DNA of 64,000 nucleotides, from NCBI RefSeq assembly GCF_002735905.1, contig NZ_PEBD01000004.1, positions 124,001 to 188,000 on the forward strand. Reading direction: 5' to 3'. Shown here piece after piece: positions 1 through 8,110 of this stretch. How positions within the stretch are numbered: the stretch's first letter is position 1; each line of letters starts with the position of its first letter. The notes under the pieces are model-generated. The model saw only the letters and a program-made list of their open reading frames with translations, made no database searches and was not told the origin of the DNA. Position numbers and translations under genes: made by a program. The stretch comes from Williamsia muralis (GTDB taxonomy: Bacteria > Actinomycetota > Actinomycetes > Mycobacteriales > Mycobacteriaceae).

Positions 1-595
1 GATACTTGTTGTCCTGAGCCTCTTCCAGGCTTGCCTCATGATTCGGATAGCAGGCGCACGTGTAGGTCATCGACGGCCCGAGCACCCATTCGTAGAAGGT
101 GTTCGAGACGTCGTAGTGGTAATGGATCGCCTCGGCATCACGAGTCTTGCTGTGCCGCAGGCCCTCTGCAATTCGGCGCCACCGGGGGAGCTGTTCCTGG
201 GGCGGGGGTGTGATGGGCTTGAAGTGCTCGAGGCCCAGTGACCGGGTGATCTGTGCCAGCGTGCGGGCCGACGGCCTGGAGAACTGCACGTCCTCGGAGA
301 TCGCTCGCAATGCGGGGTAGGGGTCGCCCTCGTGGCACCCCTTCAGCGAGAGATCTCCAGCGATGTAGGCGCGGGCCAACCCGAGGTCACTGGGTGCGGT
401 GGCCAGATAGCGGGTACCTCGCGGGGTGAGCAGTTCGAGCCCGTACTCGGCATCGGCCGGGCCGGCCGAACTGCCGTCGTAGGCGGTGACGCTGATCTGT
501 AGATCGCCACCGGCGACGGCCTCCACCACCTCCGCCAGGCTGAGTTTCGGCCCGACCACCGACCCGGGCACCTCGTTGTTCTTCACAGTTGTCAT
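1..595 (-). CDS. tmsB: TmsB-like fatty-acid methyltransferase (cyclopropane synthase family), partial
   Basis: Reads leftward from an ATG at 593-595 and runs off the left edge after about 198 residues. The family-typical block HYDVSNTFYEWVLGPSMTYT is followed by the start of the EEAQ helix. The S-adenosylmethionine glycine motif should lie just outside the window. The ATG overlaps the stop of the FAD-oxidoreductase gene by four bases (ATGA), so the two are translationally coupled. In mycobacteria the equivalent pair (Rv3719/Rv3720 type, TmsA/TmsB) makes 10-methylstearic (tuberculostearic) acid: TmsB methylates oleoyl chains on phospholipid and TmsA reduces the methylene intermediate. A plain cyclopropane synthase is the alternative; the tmsA partner favours TmsB. 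Confidence 0.78.
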   Translation of the reverse strand, partial: MTTVKNNEVPGSVVGPKLSLAEVVEAVAGGDLQISVTAYDGSSAGPADAEYGLELLTPRGTRYLATAPSDLGLARAYIAGDLSLKGCHEGDPYPALRAISEDVQFSRPSARTLAQITRSLGLEHFKPITPPPQEQLPRWRRIAEGLRHSKTRDAEAIHYHYDVSNTFYEWVLGPSMTYTCACYPNHEASLEEAQDNKY

Positions 596-2004
596 TGCCG
601 CTTCACCGCCTTTGAGTACAGGTCGAGTAACCGCGACCCGGGATCGTAACGTTTCTTGAGCAGGCGGTAGGGCTCACCGCCATAGAGCTGATCGAATTCC
701 TCTTCGCCATAGAACGACTCGGAATACAGCGACTTGTGTCCGTCGAGTTCGGAGACCTTGATCTCGATCTGCCGGTTGGCGTAACCCTCCGGCTTGTCCT
801 CGCGTTTGGGCACCGCAGACCAGAACCCCACGTTGACGTAGGTGCGGTGGGGCTCGAGGGGATACAGGGGCCATGGCCGGTGTGTGTCGGCGCCGGCGGG
901 GGAGGGGTCGCGAAGTCGCAGCGGGCACAACCAGATCGGCTCGATCGGAATGTTCTCCAAGAACCAGTGTACGAACTCGGAGGTGCGCTCGATCGGAACC
1001 TCGATGTCCTGGACCACCCGTTCGCCGGGCGGTTGACCTTTGCGGGCATTGAGCTTGTCGCCGATGTCGAACCGGTGGTCGAGCGCGATCAATTTCCAGT
1101 AGAAGCTACTGCGCAGCAGTGGCTTTGGCCACAGACGGCGGATGCGGGGGTTCTGCGCGCCGAATGCCCGCGAGCACCAGAACCAGTCGGTGTCCCAGCG
1201 CCACAGGTAGTCGGCGATGGTGAGCCGGTCGCGGATGGGAGTGGAATCGGCGCTGTGCTGGATCGACCGGTAGTAGATCTGATCGCCGGTGTAGTCACTG
1301 ACCGGACCCGGAACGCTCGTCTGCGCGCCCAGGACGAGGTAGCTCTCGGTGGCGGAGAACACGACACCGTCGAGATAGTCGACGCGTTCGCCGGCGTAGG
1401 TGCCCTGCTCGACGATGTCGTTCATCGTGGACTGCAGGGTGTCGACGTCGGTGAACCGTACGTGGCGCAACTCGACGTAGGGTGCGACCTCCTCGAGCTC
1501 GATGCGTAGCCGTGTCGAGTACCCAAGCGTGCCATAGGAATTGGCGAACCCGAAGAAGAGATCTGAGTTCTCGCTGGTGGCCGAGGTGGTGACGATCTCG
1601 CCCGCTCCGGTCAAGATGTCGATCTCGAGTACAGATTCGTGGGGGAGTCCGTTCCGGAAAGAAGTCGACTCGATGCCGAGGCCGGTGACCGCGCCGCCCA
1701 GGGTGATCGTCTTGAGCTGGGGAACGACCTTGGGCGCCAGACCATATTTGAGCGTCGTCGCCACAAGTTCTTCGTACGTACACATTCCGGCCACGTCGGC
1801 CGTACGGGCCTGCCGGTCAACCGAGATCACCCGGTCCAGCCCGGAAACGTCCAATCCGGGATAAGGATTCTTCGCCCGCTTGCGGAACAGGTTCGACGTC
1901 TTCTTGGCCAGCCGAACACGGCCAGAGGCCGGGATGGCCCGGTAGCTGGCCAGCAACCTCTCGACGCCGTCGTCGAAGACCTTTCGCCCTGTTTCGGAAC
2001 CCAT
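592..2004 (-). CDS. tmsA: TmsA-like FAD-dependent 10-methylene fatty acid reductase
   Basis: A 470-residue FAD-binding oxidoreductase of the PCMH (FAD_binding_4) type. The N-terminal half has the flavin-binding layout, including VPQLKTITLGGAVTGLGIES around residues 95-115. The C-terminal half is family-specific. It is co-oriented and overlaps tmsB by ATGA, the two-gene arrangement of tuberculostearic acid synthesis, so it probably reduces the 10-methylene acyl chain to 10-methyl at the membrane. The frame stays open to a GTG at 2056-2058, giving an 18-residue longer protein. I prefer the ATG at 2002-2004 because the conserved protein begins there, but neither start has a convincing Shine-Dalgarno sequence. 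Divergent from the SRPBCC gene at 2183. Confidence 0.78.
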   Translation of the reverse strand: MGSETGRKVFDDGVERLLASYRAIPASGRVRLAKKTSNLFRKRAKNPYPGLDVSGLDRVISVDRQARTADVAGMCTYEELVATTLKYGLAPKVVPQLKTITLGGAVTGLGIESTSFRNGLPHESVLEIDILTGAGEIVTTSATSENSDLFFGFANSYGTLGYSTRLRIELEEVAPYVELRHVRFTDVDTLQSTMNDIVEQGTYAGERVDYLDGVVFSATESYLVLGAQTSVPGPVSDYTGDQIYYRSIQHSADSTPIRDRLTIADYLWRWDTDWFWCSRAFGAQNPRIRRLWPKPLLRSSFYWKLIALDHRFDIGDKLNARKGQPPGERVVQDIEVPIERTSEFVHWFLENIPIEPIWLCPLRLRDPSPAGADTHRPWPLYPLEPHRTYVNVGFWSAVPKREDKPEGYANRQIEIKVSELDGHKSLYSESFYGEEEFDQLYGGEPYRLLKKRYDPGSRLLDLYSKAVKRQ

Positions 2005-2182
2005 TACCCGCGACACGCATAAGAGCCTAGGACTCTCGTCCAGTAGTTGCCAGCTCACCCATCACCATGACCGATTTGCCGGTGTTCGGTTCCGCACGAG
2101 CTTGCTGCGCCGCGCGAAGGCATTCGATGGTGTTCTGGCAGGCTCGACATGACACCTACCAACAACCGAAAGGTGATATCTC

Positions 2183-2623
2183 GTGGCACAGGTAACCGCA
2201 TCCGAGTCGATCGTCGTCAATGCCGCGCCGGAGAAGGTGCTCGCGGCACTGTCCGACTACCAGACGGTGCGTCCCAGCATCCTCCCCGGCCAGTACCGCG
2301 ACTACAAGGTCGTCGAGGGTGGCGTCGGCGCAGGCACCGTCGCCTCCTGGACCCTCCAGGCAACAAAGAAGCGCTCGCGCAACGTCCAGGCCCGCGTGGG
2401 CGTGGTCGGCTCCACCGTCACCGAGACCGACGTCAATTCGTCGATGGTGACCACGTATCAGGTCGATGCCTCCGGGGCCAGCTCGAAGGTCACCACCACC
2501 ACCACGTGGCAGGGAGCGGGCGGTATCGGCGGATTTTTCGAGAAGACGTTTGCACCCAAGGGACTGGCGAAGATCCAGGCCGAACTGCTCGGCAACCTCA
2601 AGTCGCACGTCGAACGCGTCTGA
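2183..2623 (+). CDS. SRPBCC (START/Bet v1-like) family protein
   Basis: 146 residues, GTG start preceded by GAAAGG at a good distance. The whole chain fits the SRPBCC fold: an N-terminal strand (VTASESIVVNAAPEKVLAAL), a middle antiparallel sheet rich in Thr/Val, and a long C-terminal helix (LAKIQAELLGNLKSHVERV). Such proteins bind hydrophobic ligands in a deep pocket. An orthologue (Rv3718c type) sits at the same place in mycobacteria, next to tmsAB and upstream of ebfC-recR. That suggests a link with lipid handling, but no substrate can be read from the sequence. No signal peptide. Confidence 0.88.
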   Translation: MAQVTASESIVVNAAPEKVLAALSDYQTVRPSILPGQYRDYKVVEGGVGAGTVASWTLQATKKRSRNVQARVGVVGSTVTETDVNSSMVTTYQVDASGASSKVTTTTTWQGAGGIGGFFEKTFAPKGLAKIQAELLGNLKSHVERV

Positions 2624-2663
2624 GCCGGATCGCGACGAGAAAAACTTCCAGAAGACGACCCGA

Positions 2664-3581
2664 GTGCGACACCGCAAACCAGCGCCGCTCCCATTGCGCG
2701 ACGGTGTGGACCCCACTCGGGTCGTTCTGCGTTCCGCCGATTGCACGGTCGGTGAGGCGATGCTGGCCGCGCCGGCGTGTGAGGGCCTGACGCTCGACGA
2801 TCTGCTTTCCCGGGCCGAGCGCGGTGAGGTGCTCGGCATCGGTGGTGAACCCGTCGATCTGGCTGCACCGGCCCAGATCGGGCGGCCGGTCTACTTCTAC
2901 CGCGACCTGCCCGTGGAGACGGAGATACCGTTCGACCTGCCGATCATCCATCAGGACAACGATCTGGTGGTCGTGGACAAACCGCACTATCTGGCGACGA
3001 TGCCTCGGGGAACGCACGTGGTGCAGACCGCGCTGGTCCGGTTGCGCCGAGAACTCGACAACCCTTCGATCAGCCCGGTGCACCGGCTGGATCGGCTCAC
3101 GGCCGGGGTGCTCATGTTCACTGTGCGCCCGCAAGCGCGCGCCCCCTATCAACAGCTCTTCGCCGACCGTTCGGTGAACAAGGAATACCGCGCCCGCGCA
3201 CCGATCCACCCCGGCCTGCAACTGCCGGTCACCGTTCGCAACCGCATCCTCAAAGACGCGGGCGACCTGCGAGCTCGGGTCGAGCCTGGGGAGGTCAACG
3301 CTGTTTCGACCATCGATCTCCTGAGCGCCTCGCGCGATCGGGGGGTCTACCGGCTGAAACCGCAGACCGGTCGCACACATCAGCTCAGACTGCACATGGC
3401 GGGTTTGGGTGTCCCGATCGACGGAGACCCGCTGTACCCGGAGGTCCGGCCCGAAATGGCCGCAGCCCCGGACCGCGGTGATTTCTCCGATCCGCTCCGC
3501 CTACTTGCCTACTCTGTCGAGTTCACCGACCCGTTCAGCGGCGAGCTGCGACGCTTCGTCAGTACCCGCGAACTGCTCTGA
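2664..3581 (+). CDS. RluA-family pseudouridine synthase
   Basis: 305 residues from a GTG at 2664; the frame is open further upstream, but that would overlap the SRPBCC gene. The RluA signature HRLDRLTAGVL lies at residues 140-150 with the catalytic Asp at 143, and the C-terminal QTGRTHQLRLHM motif follows. About 100 N-terminal residues precede the catalytic domain, including LTLDDLLSRAERGEVLG, which could be a degenerate S4-like segment. It isomerises uridine to pseudouridine in rRNA or tRNA; the target base cannot be told. It lies 12 bases upstream of the unknown gene at 3594 on the same strand, so they may share a transcript. Confidence 0.9.
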   Translation: MRHRKPAPLPLRDGVDPTRVVLRSADCTVGEAMLAAPACEGLTLDDLLSRAERGEVLGIGGEPVDLAAPAQIGRPVYFYRDLPVETEIPFDLPIIHQDNDLVVVDKPHYLATMPRGTHVVQTALVRLRRELDNPSISPVHRLDRLTAGVLMFTVRPQARAPYQQLFADRSVNKEYRARAPIHPGLQLPVTVRNRILKDAGDLRARVEPGEVNAVSTIDLLSASRDRGVYRLKPQTGRTHQLRLHMAGLGVPIDGDPLYPEVRPEMAAAPDRGDFSDPLRLLAYSVEFTDPFSGELRRFVSTRELL

Positions 3582-3593
3582 GAGGAGAACCGA

Positions 3594-3998
3594 GTGGCAA
3601 TCATCGTCTCTTACGACCGGTACCCGGACCTGCGTTGCGAGGTGGTGGTCTTCCTCGACGACGAGAGCGGGGACTGTTTCCAGGTGCAGCGCGACCTGCC
3701 CGCATCCGAGGTCGGTTACGAGATCAGCGCGGGGGTCGGGGCGCCGTTGAGCCAAGGTGTTGTGGCGTGGCAAAGAGTCGGCAACGAGTTCCAGTTCGCG
3801 TTGTCGGCCAACGCGGCGATGATGTTCGGTGGCAACGCGCGACTGCGCTTCGAAGCCGAGGCAGCCGACGGCGATACCATCGACAGCATTGCTGCTCATC
3901 TCGAACGCATGATGCGCCCGCAAGACAACCGACCCGATGGCGCCGATCACCTCGACCGGCCCCACGACGACACAGAGGACAGCAGTGGAACCAGATAA
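3594..3998 (+). CDS. Conserved hypothetical protein overlapping ebfC
   Basis: 134 residues, GTG start with a strong GAGAGGAGAA site at 3580-3590. I do not recognise a family. The first 110 residues look like a compact beta-rich domain ([20 protein letters not shown], then repeated short strands) ending in a helix, AAHLERMM. The last 25 residues are charged and probably disordered. Its 3' end overlaps the start of ebfC by 14 bases, implying translational coupling with the EbfC-RecR pair. No signal peptide or membrane segment. A role in nucleoid or recombination functions is only a guess from context. Confidence 0.8.
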   Translation: MAIIVSYDRYPDLRCEVVVFLDDESGDCFQVQRDLPASEVGYEISAGVGAPLSQGVVAWQRVGNEFQFALSANAAMMFGGNARLRFEAEAADGDTIDSIAAHLERMMRPQDNRPDGADHLDRPHDDTEDSSGTR

Positions 3999-4323
3999 CC
4001 CGATGGCCGGACTCCTGCAGCAGGCTCAGCAGATGCAGCAGCAGTTGCTGGCCGCGCAAGAGCAGATCGCCGCTGCCGAGGTCACCGGATCCGCCGGCGG
4101 CGGGCTCGTCACCGTCACCGGTAACGGCACCGGCGAGGTCACCGCCATCACCATCGACCCCAAGGTCGTGGACGCCGACGACGTCGAGACCCTGCAGGAC
4201 CTGATCGTCGGCGCTCTTGCCGATCTGAACAGCAAACGCGACGAACTCACCCAGCAGAAGATGGGTCCGCTGGCCGGCGGGCTCGGCGGGTTGGGCGGCG
4301 GGTTCCCCGGTTTGGGCGGATAG
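3985..4323 (+). CDS. ebfC: YbaB/EbfC nucleoid-associated protein
   Basis: 112 residues. I take the GTG at 3985, preceded by GAGGAC, although the frame is open to 3937. The N-terminal Met/Gln-rich amphipathic helix ([20 protein letters not shown]) and the core ([20 protein letters not shown]) are diagnostic of the YbaB/EbfC family: small dimers with tweezer-like arms that bind DNA and affect nucleoid structure. The C-terminus is Gly-rich ([15 protein letters not shown]). It sits immediately upstream of recR, the usual pairing across bacteria. Confidence 0.93.
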   Translation: MEPDNPMAGLLQQAQQMQQQLLAAQEQIAAAEVTGSAGGGLVTVTGNGTGEVTAITIDPKVVDADDVETLQDLIVGALADLNSKRDELTQQKMGPLAGGLGGLGGGFPGLGG

Positions 4324-4330
4324 CTGACCC

Positions 4331-4942
4331 GTGTATGAAGGACCGATCCAGGATCTGATCGACGAGCTGGCGAAGCTGCCAGGGCTCGGTCCCAAAGGTG
4401 CCCAGAGGATCGCGTTCCATCTGCTGGCCGTTCCGGCAGGCGACATCGACCGGCTGACCGCCGCCCTGGTGCACGTCCGCGACGACGTGGTCTTCTGCGA
4501 GGTCTGCGGCAATGTCTCGGCGCAGGTGCGTTGCCGGATCTGCCGTGATGCGCGGCGTGATGCCAGCAAGATATGTGTGGTCGAAGAGCCCAAGGACGTG
4601 CAGGCCATCGAGCGGACCAAGGAGTTCACCGGCCGCTATCACGTTCTGGGTGGGGCCCTGGACCCGCTCGGCGGGGTCGGCCCAGACCAACTGCGGATCC
4701 GAGAGTTGTTGCGCCGCTTGGGCAACCAGGAAGACGGTGTGGACGTCAGCGAGGTGATCGTCGCCACCGACCCCAACACGGAGGGCGAGGCGACGGCGAC
4801 CTACCTGCAACGGATGCTGCGGGACTTCCCCGGTCTGTCGGTGACCCGGCTGGCGTCGGGTCTGCCGATGGGCGGCGACCTCGAGTTCGCCGACGAATTG
4901 ACGCTCGGCCGGGCACTGTCCGGTCGCAGAATCCTGACGTAG
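4331..4942 (+). CDS. recR: Recombination mediator protein RecR
   Basis: 203 residues, GTG start eight bases after the ebfC stop. Domain order is canonical: a helix-hairpin-helix at residues 12-30 ([18 protein letters not shown]), a C4 zinc finger (C56, C59, C68, C71), then a Toprim domain with [10 protein letters not shown] and [14 protein letters not shown]. Length is typical. RecR works with RecO/RecF to load RecA at ssDNA gaps. The gene is next to ebfC, as in most bacteria, and is followed within six bases by the P-loop kinase gene. Confidence 0.97.
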   Translation: MYEGPIQDLIDELAKLPGLGPKGAQRIAFHLLAVPAGDIDRLTAALVHVRDDVVFCEVCGNVSAQVRCRICRDARRDASKICVVEEPKDVQAIERTKEFTGRYHVLGGALDPLGGVGPDQLRIRELLRRLGNQEDGVDVSEVIVATDPNTEGEATATYLQRMLRDFPGLSVTRLASGLPMGGDLEFADELTLGRALSGRRILT

Positions 4943-4947
4943 CTCTC

Positions 4948-5505
4948 ATGGTCGACGACGCGTGGATCGAACATTTCGCCCGGCAACTCAGGTCGGGCAT
5001 CGTGGCCATCGACGGCCCGTCCGGCGCGGGCAAGTCGACGTTCGCGGACCGATTGATGGCCGTGCTCCACGATGTCGGTACCCCCGCTGTGCTGGTGCGT
5101 ACCGACGACTTCGCGACATGGGACGACCCGGTCGGTTGGTGGCCCGAGCTCGACGAAGAGGTGATCCGGTCGTACTGGCGTGGACACGATTTCCGCTACC
5201 ACCCGCGTGTGTGGCGGGACGGCCGTCCCGAACACGGTCCTCGCGTCTGGGTGAGATGGGAGCCGTTGCTGGTGATCGAGGGTGTGTCCAGTGCTCGTGC
5301 GCCGGTTCGCAGGCAGCTCGCCAGGGCGCTGTGGCTCGATGGCGGCGACGAATCGGAACGTTTGGAACGGGCGGTTGCCCGCGACGGTGAGGACGAACGC
5401 CGGCACCTGATCCGTTGGCAGAACTTCGAGCGCGGCTGGTTCGCCGTCGACCGCACCCGCGAGCACTGTGAAGTGGTGCCCGAGTTCGCGCCGGATGGGG
5501 TCTGA
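4948..5505 (+). CDS. Uridine kinase-like P-loop NTPase
   Basis: 185 residues from an ATG five bases after the recR stop. A Walker A motif (IDGPSGAGKSTFA) lies near residue 22. A conserved DDF (VRTDDFATWDD) and the LLVIEGV strand follow; both are characteristic of the uridine/phosphoribulokinase-like branch of P-loop kinases. The C-terminal ERDG/RWQ helix resembles small-molecule kinases. Probably phosphorylates a nucleoside or other small metabolite; substrate unknown. Its close spacing suggests it belongs to the recR operon. It converges with the phosphoribosyltransferase gene, with only four bases between the stops. Confidence 0.86.
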   Translation: MVDDAWIEHFARQLRSGIVAIDGPSGAGKSTFADRLMAVLHDVGTPAVLVRTDDFATWDDPVGWWPELDEEVIRSYWRGHDFRYHPRVWRDGRPEHGPRVWVRWEPLLVIEGVSSARAPVRRQLARALWLDGGDESERLERAVARDGEDERRHLIRWQNFERGWFAVDRTREHCEVVPEFAPDGV

Positions 5506-5509
5506 CCCG

Positions 5510-6211
5510 TCAGTCTCGTTCGGTTGTCGGGGTGCGTAGCAGTTCCTGCACCTCGTCGTCGGACACCTGCGTGAAGTCGCGGTATGACCGCCCGACCGCC
5601 GTGAAGTCGTCAGGTAGTGCGCCGCAGACGATTTCGTCTGCAGCCCCGGTCAGTAGCGAACAGGTCGACTCCGGTGCGGTACCGGCGGCGACGATCACCT
5701 GTGCGGGCCGGCGGCTGCGCACCGCGTCGACCGCCACACGCATGCTGGCCCCCGTCGCCAATCCGTCGTCGACGAGGATGACAACCTTGCCGGTCACCTC
5801 GGCGGGTGGGCGCCCTTCCCGGTACACCTTCTCGCGCCGCATCAGCTCCCGGGTCTCGGCCTCGAGGACGCGCTGGACCTCGTCGCGACCGATGCCGAAT
5901 TCCCGGATCATCCGATGATTGAGCACCGGATCACCGCCCGAGGCCACCGCACCCATCGCGAGCTCCTCGCGCCCGGGTACCCCCAGTTTTCGGACCACCA
6001 TCGCATCGAGTGGGGCATTGAGCGCATAGGCGATCTCCCAGGCGACCGGCACGCCCCCGCGCGCGAGTCCCAGCACGAGAACGTCCTGGCGGTCGGCGAG
6101 TTCCAGCTCGCCGTATTTGAGCTGGTCGCCGAGAGCTCGGCCTGCCGCACGCCGGTCCGGGAACTCCCGGGTCTCTTCGCGGCTTCGTCGCAGTCGCATC
6201 TGCCTGTCCAC
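5510..6211 (-). CDS. Phosphoribosyltransferase-domain protein (COG1926 type)
   Basis: 233 residues. The PRPP-binding loop VILVDDGLATGASM spans residues 144-157. The N-terminal half carries the subgroup signature LGLARGGVPVAWEIAYAL and RKLGVPGREELAMGAVASGG. Proteins of this group often have unknown substrates and are usually found as stress or dormancy-associated accessory genes in actinobacteria. No membrane segments. A second ATG four codons in is an equally possible start. It is transcribed alone, convergent with the kinase gene. Confidence 0.88.
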   Translation of the reverse strand: MDRQMRLRRSREETREFPDRRAAGRALGDQLKYGELELADRQDVLVLGLARGGVPVAWEIAYALNAPLDAMVVRKLGVPGREELAMGAVASGGDPVLNHRMIREFGIGRDEVQRVLEAETRELMRREKVYREGRPPAEVTGKVVILVDDGLATGASMRVAVDAVRSRRPAQVIVAAGTAPESTCSLLTGAADEIVCGALPDDFTAVGRSYRDFTQVSDDEVQELLRTPTTERD

Positions 6212-6262
6212 CTGTTCCGTCCACGCTAGGTCTCGGCCGGCATCTCCGTCGGCGCGGCGTTG

Positions 6263-6805
6263 CTAAAAGAACTGGGCGGTGGTGATGCACGGCCGGCCGG
6301 CTTCGTCGGCCACCTGATACACCGCCCGCGTCTTCTCCGAGATGTCACCTTGCTCCCACGAGAATGCCACGATCACCTCGACTTGGGCAGAGGGCGCAGG
6401 GCGCGGCACCACCGCCATCGAATCGATGGTCAAGGTGCTCGACGAATTACGCGTCTTGAGCTGGTCGGTGGACGTGATCAGGTCGGGCAACGTCTTCTTG
6501 GCGAACTCGCCACAGCTGTTCGCCTTGAACACCGCAACCTGCTCGTCCGCGGTCGCCGGGCCGACGTCGTACATGCTGCGCGTCACCGCGGTCGCGACGT
6601 CGCGGGCCTGCTGATCGGTGATCGTCGGGCCGGCCGGCGTCGTCGGTGACCGTGTCTCGCCGTCACCGTTGTCGGGGGCGGTGAGTGTCGCGACGACGGC
6701 GGTGAGTGCGACGAGCACGATCAGCACGCCGCCGAGGAGCAGTAGCAGTCGGAGGCGGCGGTGGGAATCGGGCGGACGGGTCGGGCGCACATGTAGGTCC
6801 GTCAT
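6263..6805 (-). CDS. Membrane-anchored protein, Mce-associated-like
   Basis: 180 residues from the ATG at 6803-6805; the stop of the upstream gene overlaps it by one base (TGATG). A short basic cytoplasmic tail is followed by one transmembrane helix (LRLLLLLGGVLIVLVALTAVVATL), then an extracytoplasmic domain. Two Cys (NSCGEF and RPCITT) could form a disulfide. Overall layout matches Mce-associated or other cone-shaped secreted membrane proteins of Mycobacteriales, but no mce genes are nearby. It is paralogous in plan to the upstream gene: same topology, same Cys spacing logic, and both end with a short strand around the last Cys. Confidence 0.75.
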   Translation of the reverse strand: MTDLHVRPTRPPDSHRRLRLLLLLGGVLIVLVALTAVVATLTAPDNGDGETRSPTTPAGPTITDQQARDVATAVTRSMYDVGPATADEQVAVFKANSCGEFAKKTLPDLITSTDQLKTRNSSSTLTIDSMAVVPRPAPSAQVEVIVAFSWEQGDISEKTRAVYQVADEAGRPCITTAQFF

Positions 6806-7362
6806 CACAACACCTTCATCATGTTGACGCACAGGGGGATTGCGGAACGGCTCACGGTGAACTCGATGGCAGCGGGTTCGATGGGGGCCGGTTCGGCGTT
6901 GTCCTGACTCGCGGACACCTCGAAGACGGCGAGCACGGTCACCGACTCTGCGTCTTGCCGGGCGATGCCGTAGTGCGCGTTGCTGGTCACCAGGCTGCGG
7001 CCGGTGGTGGTGACCGTCTGCAGCAGCGAATCGGCGGTGTCATTCCACTCTTGAAGGGCCGTTCCACAGAGCAGGGCCTGCGCGGACTTCATCGTCGATC
7101 TGATGGTGTCGGGGGTGAAGTTGTAGATCGATTCCGTGGTAGCACGCACTGTGTCGAGGATGGTGTCCTCGTTCGACACGGTGGTAGACACGGTAGGAGC
7201 GCTGGTGGACGAATCATCTTCGCCCACAACCGACCACGTGATCATCCACGTTGCGGTGACCACCACGGCGACCACCACCAGGGCGACGGCGAACAACGCG
7301 GGGGCGGCGCGGCGTTGGCCGCCCGGATGTGGTGACGTGGGCGTCGGTCGAGGAGATGTCAT
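6805..7362 (-). CDS. Membrane-anchored protein, paralogue of the downstream gene
   Basis: 185 residues from the ATG at 7360-7362; the frame is open to 7416, but that would overlap the gatD end. A Pro-rich cytoplasmic tail precedes one transmembrane helix (APALFAVALVVVAVVVTATWMI), then an outer domain with Cys in LLCGTAL and IPLCVNMM. The outer domain aligns by layout with the neighbouring 6263-6805 protein, suggesting tandem duplication. Coupled to that gene by a TGATG overlap and placed 22 bases after gatD on the same strand. No function known; a cell-envelope role is inferred from topology and neighbours. Confidence 0.75.
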   Translation of the reverse strand: MTSPRPTPTSPHPGGQRRAAPALFAVALVVVAVVVTATWMITWSVVGEDDSSTSAPTVSTTVSNEDTILDTVRATTESIYNFTPDTIRSTMKSAQALLCGTALQEWNDTADSLLQTVTTTGRSLVTSNAHYGIARQDAESVTVLAVFEVSASQDNAEPAPIEPAAIEFTVSRSAIPLCVNMMKVL

Positions 7363-7384
7363 CGGTGCCGGGGTCTGGAGTCGT

Positions 7385-8110
7385 TCACCCTCGACGGCCC
7401 GCGGCAAGGCGTTCACGGCGCAGCAGATCGACCTCTGCCAACGGCAGCGGATCGAGTTGTTCGACGCCCAGTGCGCGGGCGAGCAGCACGTCGGCCAGCT
7501 CGGGGTTGCGGGCCAGGGCAGGGCCGTGCATGTAGGTTCCGATCACCGAACCCTGCACCACGCCTTCCACCTTCTCGCCCGCGCCGTTGCCGACGCCGTG
7601 CTTCACCTTGCCCAGCGCATGGGCATCCGGCCCGAGAGTGGTTCCACCGCGATGGTTTTCGAACCCCGTCAGTGGGGTGGTGAGCCCGGAGGCCGGTGAC
7701 GGTTCGGTGATCAGCTCGCCGATGCTGCGTTTGTCCTGCGGTGTGGTGGTCACGTCGAGCATCGAGATCCCCTCGACGCGTTCACCGGAAGATGTCTCGT
7801 ACCAGTGCCCGAGTACCTGGATGGCGGCACAGATGGCGAGAACGGGCCGGCCTGCTTCTGCCGCACGTTGCAGGCCCGGGTATTTGGTCAGGTGTCGCGT
7901 GGCCAGCCGTTGTGCGTAGTCCTCGGCGCCGCCGAGGGTATACACGTCGAGCGATTCGGGCACGGGATCGGTGAGGTTGATCTGGACGATCTCCGCCTCG
8001 ATGCCTCGCATGCGTGCGCGCTGGCGCAACACGAGGGCGTTTCCACCGTCGCCGTAGGTGCCCATCACATCGGGGAGTACCAGCCCGATGCGCAATGTGG
8101 AGTCGGACAT
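7385..8110 (-). CDS. gatD: Lipid II isoglutaminyl synthase, glutaminase subunit GatD
   Basis: 241 residues, CobB/CobQ-like class I glutamine amidotransferase. The nucleophile is C94 in LAICAAIQVLG and the likely catalytic His is H195 in GTYMHGP. GatD hydrolyses glutamine and feeds ammonia to MurT, which amidates the D-Glu of lipid II to D-isoglutamine. It overlaps murT by one base (TGATG), so the two subunits are translated together. Same order as the Rv3712/Rv3713 pair of M. tuberculosis. Confidence 0.94.
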   Translation of the reverse strand: MSDSTLRIGLVLPDVMGTYGDGGNALVLRQRARMRGIEAEIVQINLTDPVPESLDVYTLGGAEDYAQRLATRHLTKYPGLQRAAEAGRPVLAICAAIQVLGHWYETSSGERVEGISMLDVTTTPQDKRSIGELITEPSPASGLTTPLTGFENHRGGTTLGPDAHALGKVKHGVGNGAGEKVEGVVQGSVIGTYMHGPALARNPELADVLLARALGVEQLDPLPLAEVDLLRRERLAAGRRG

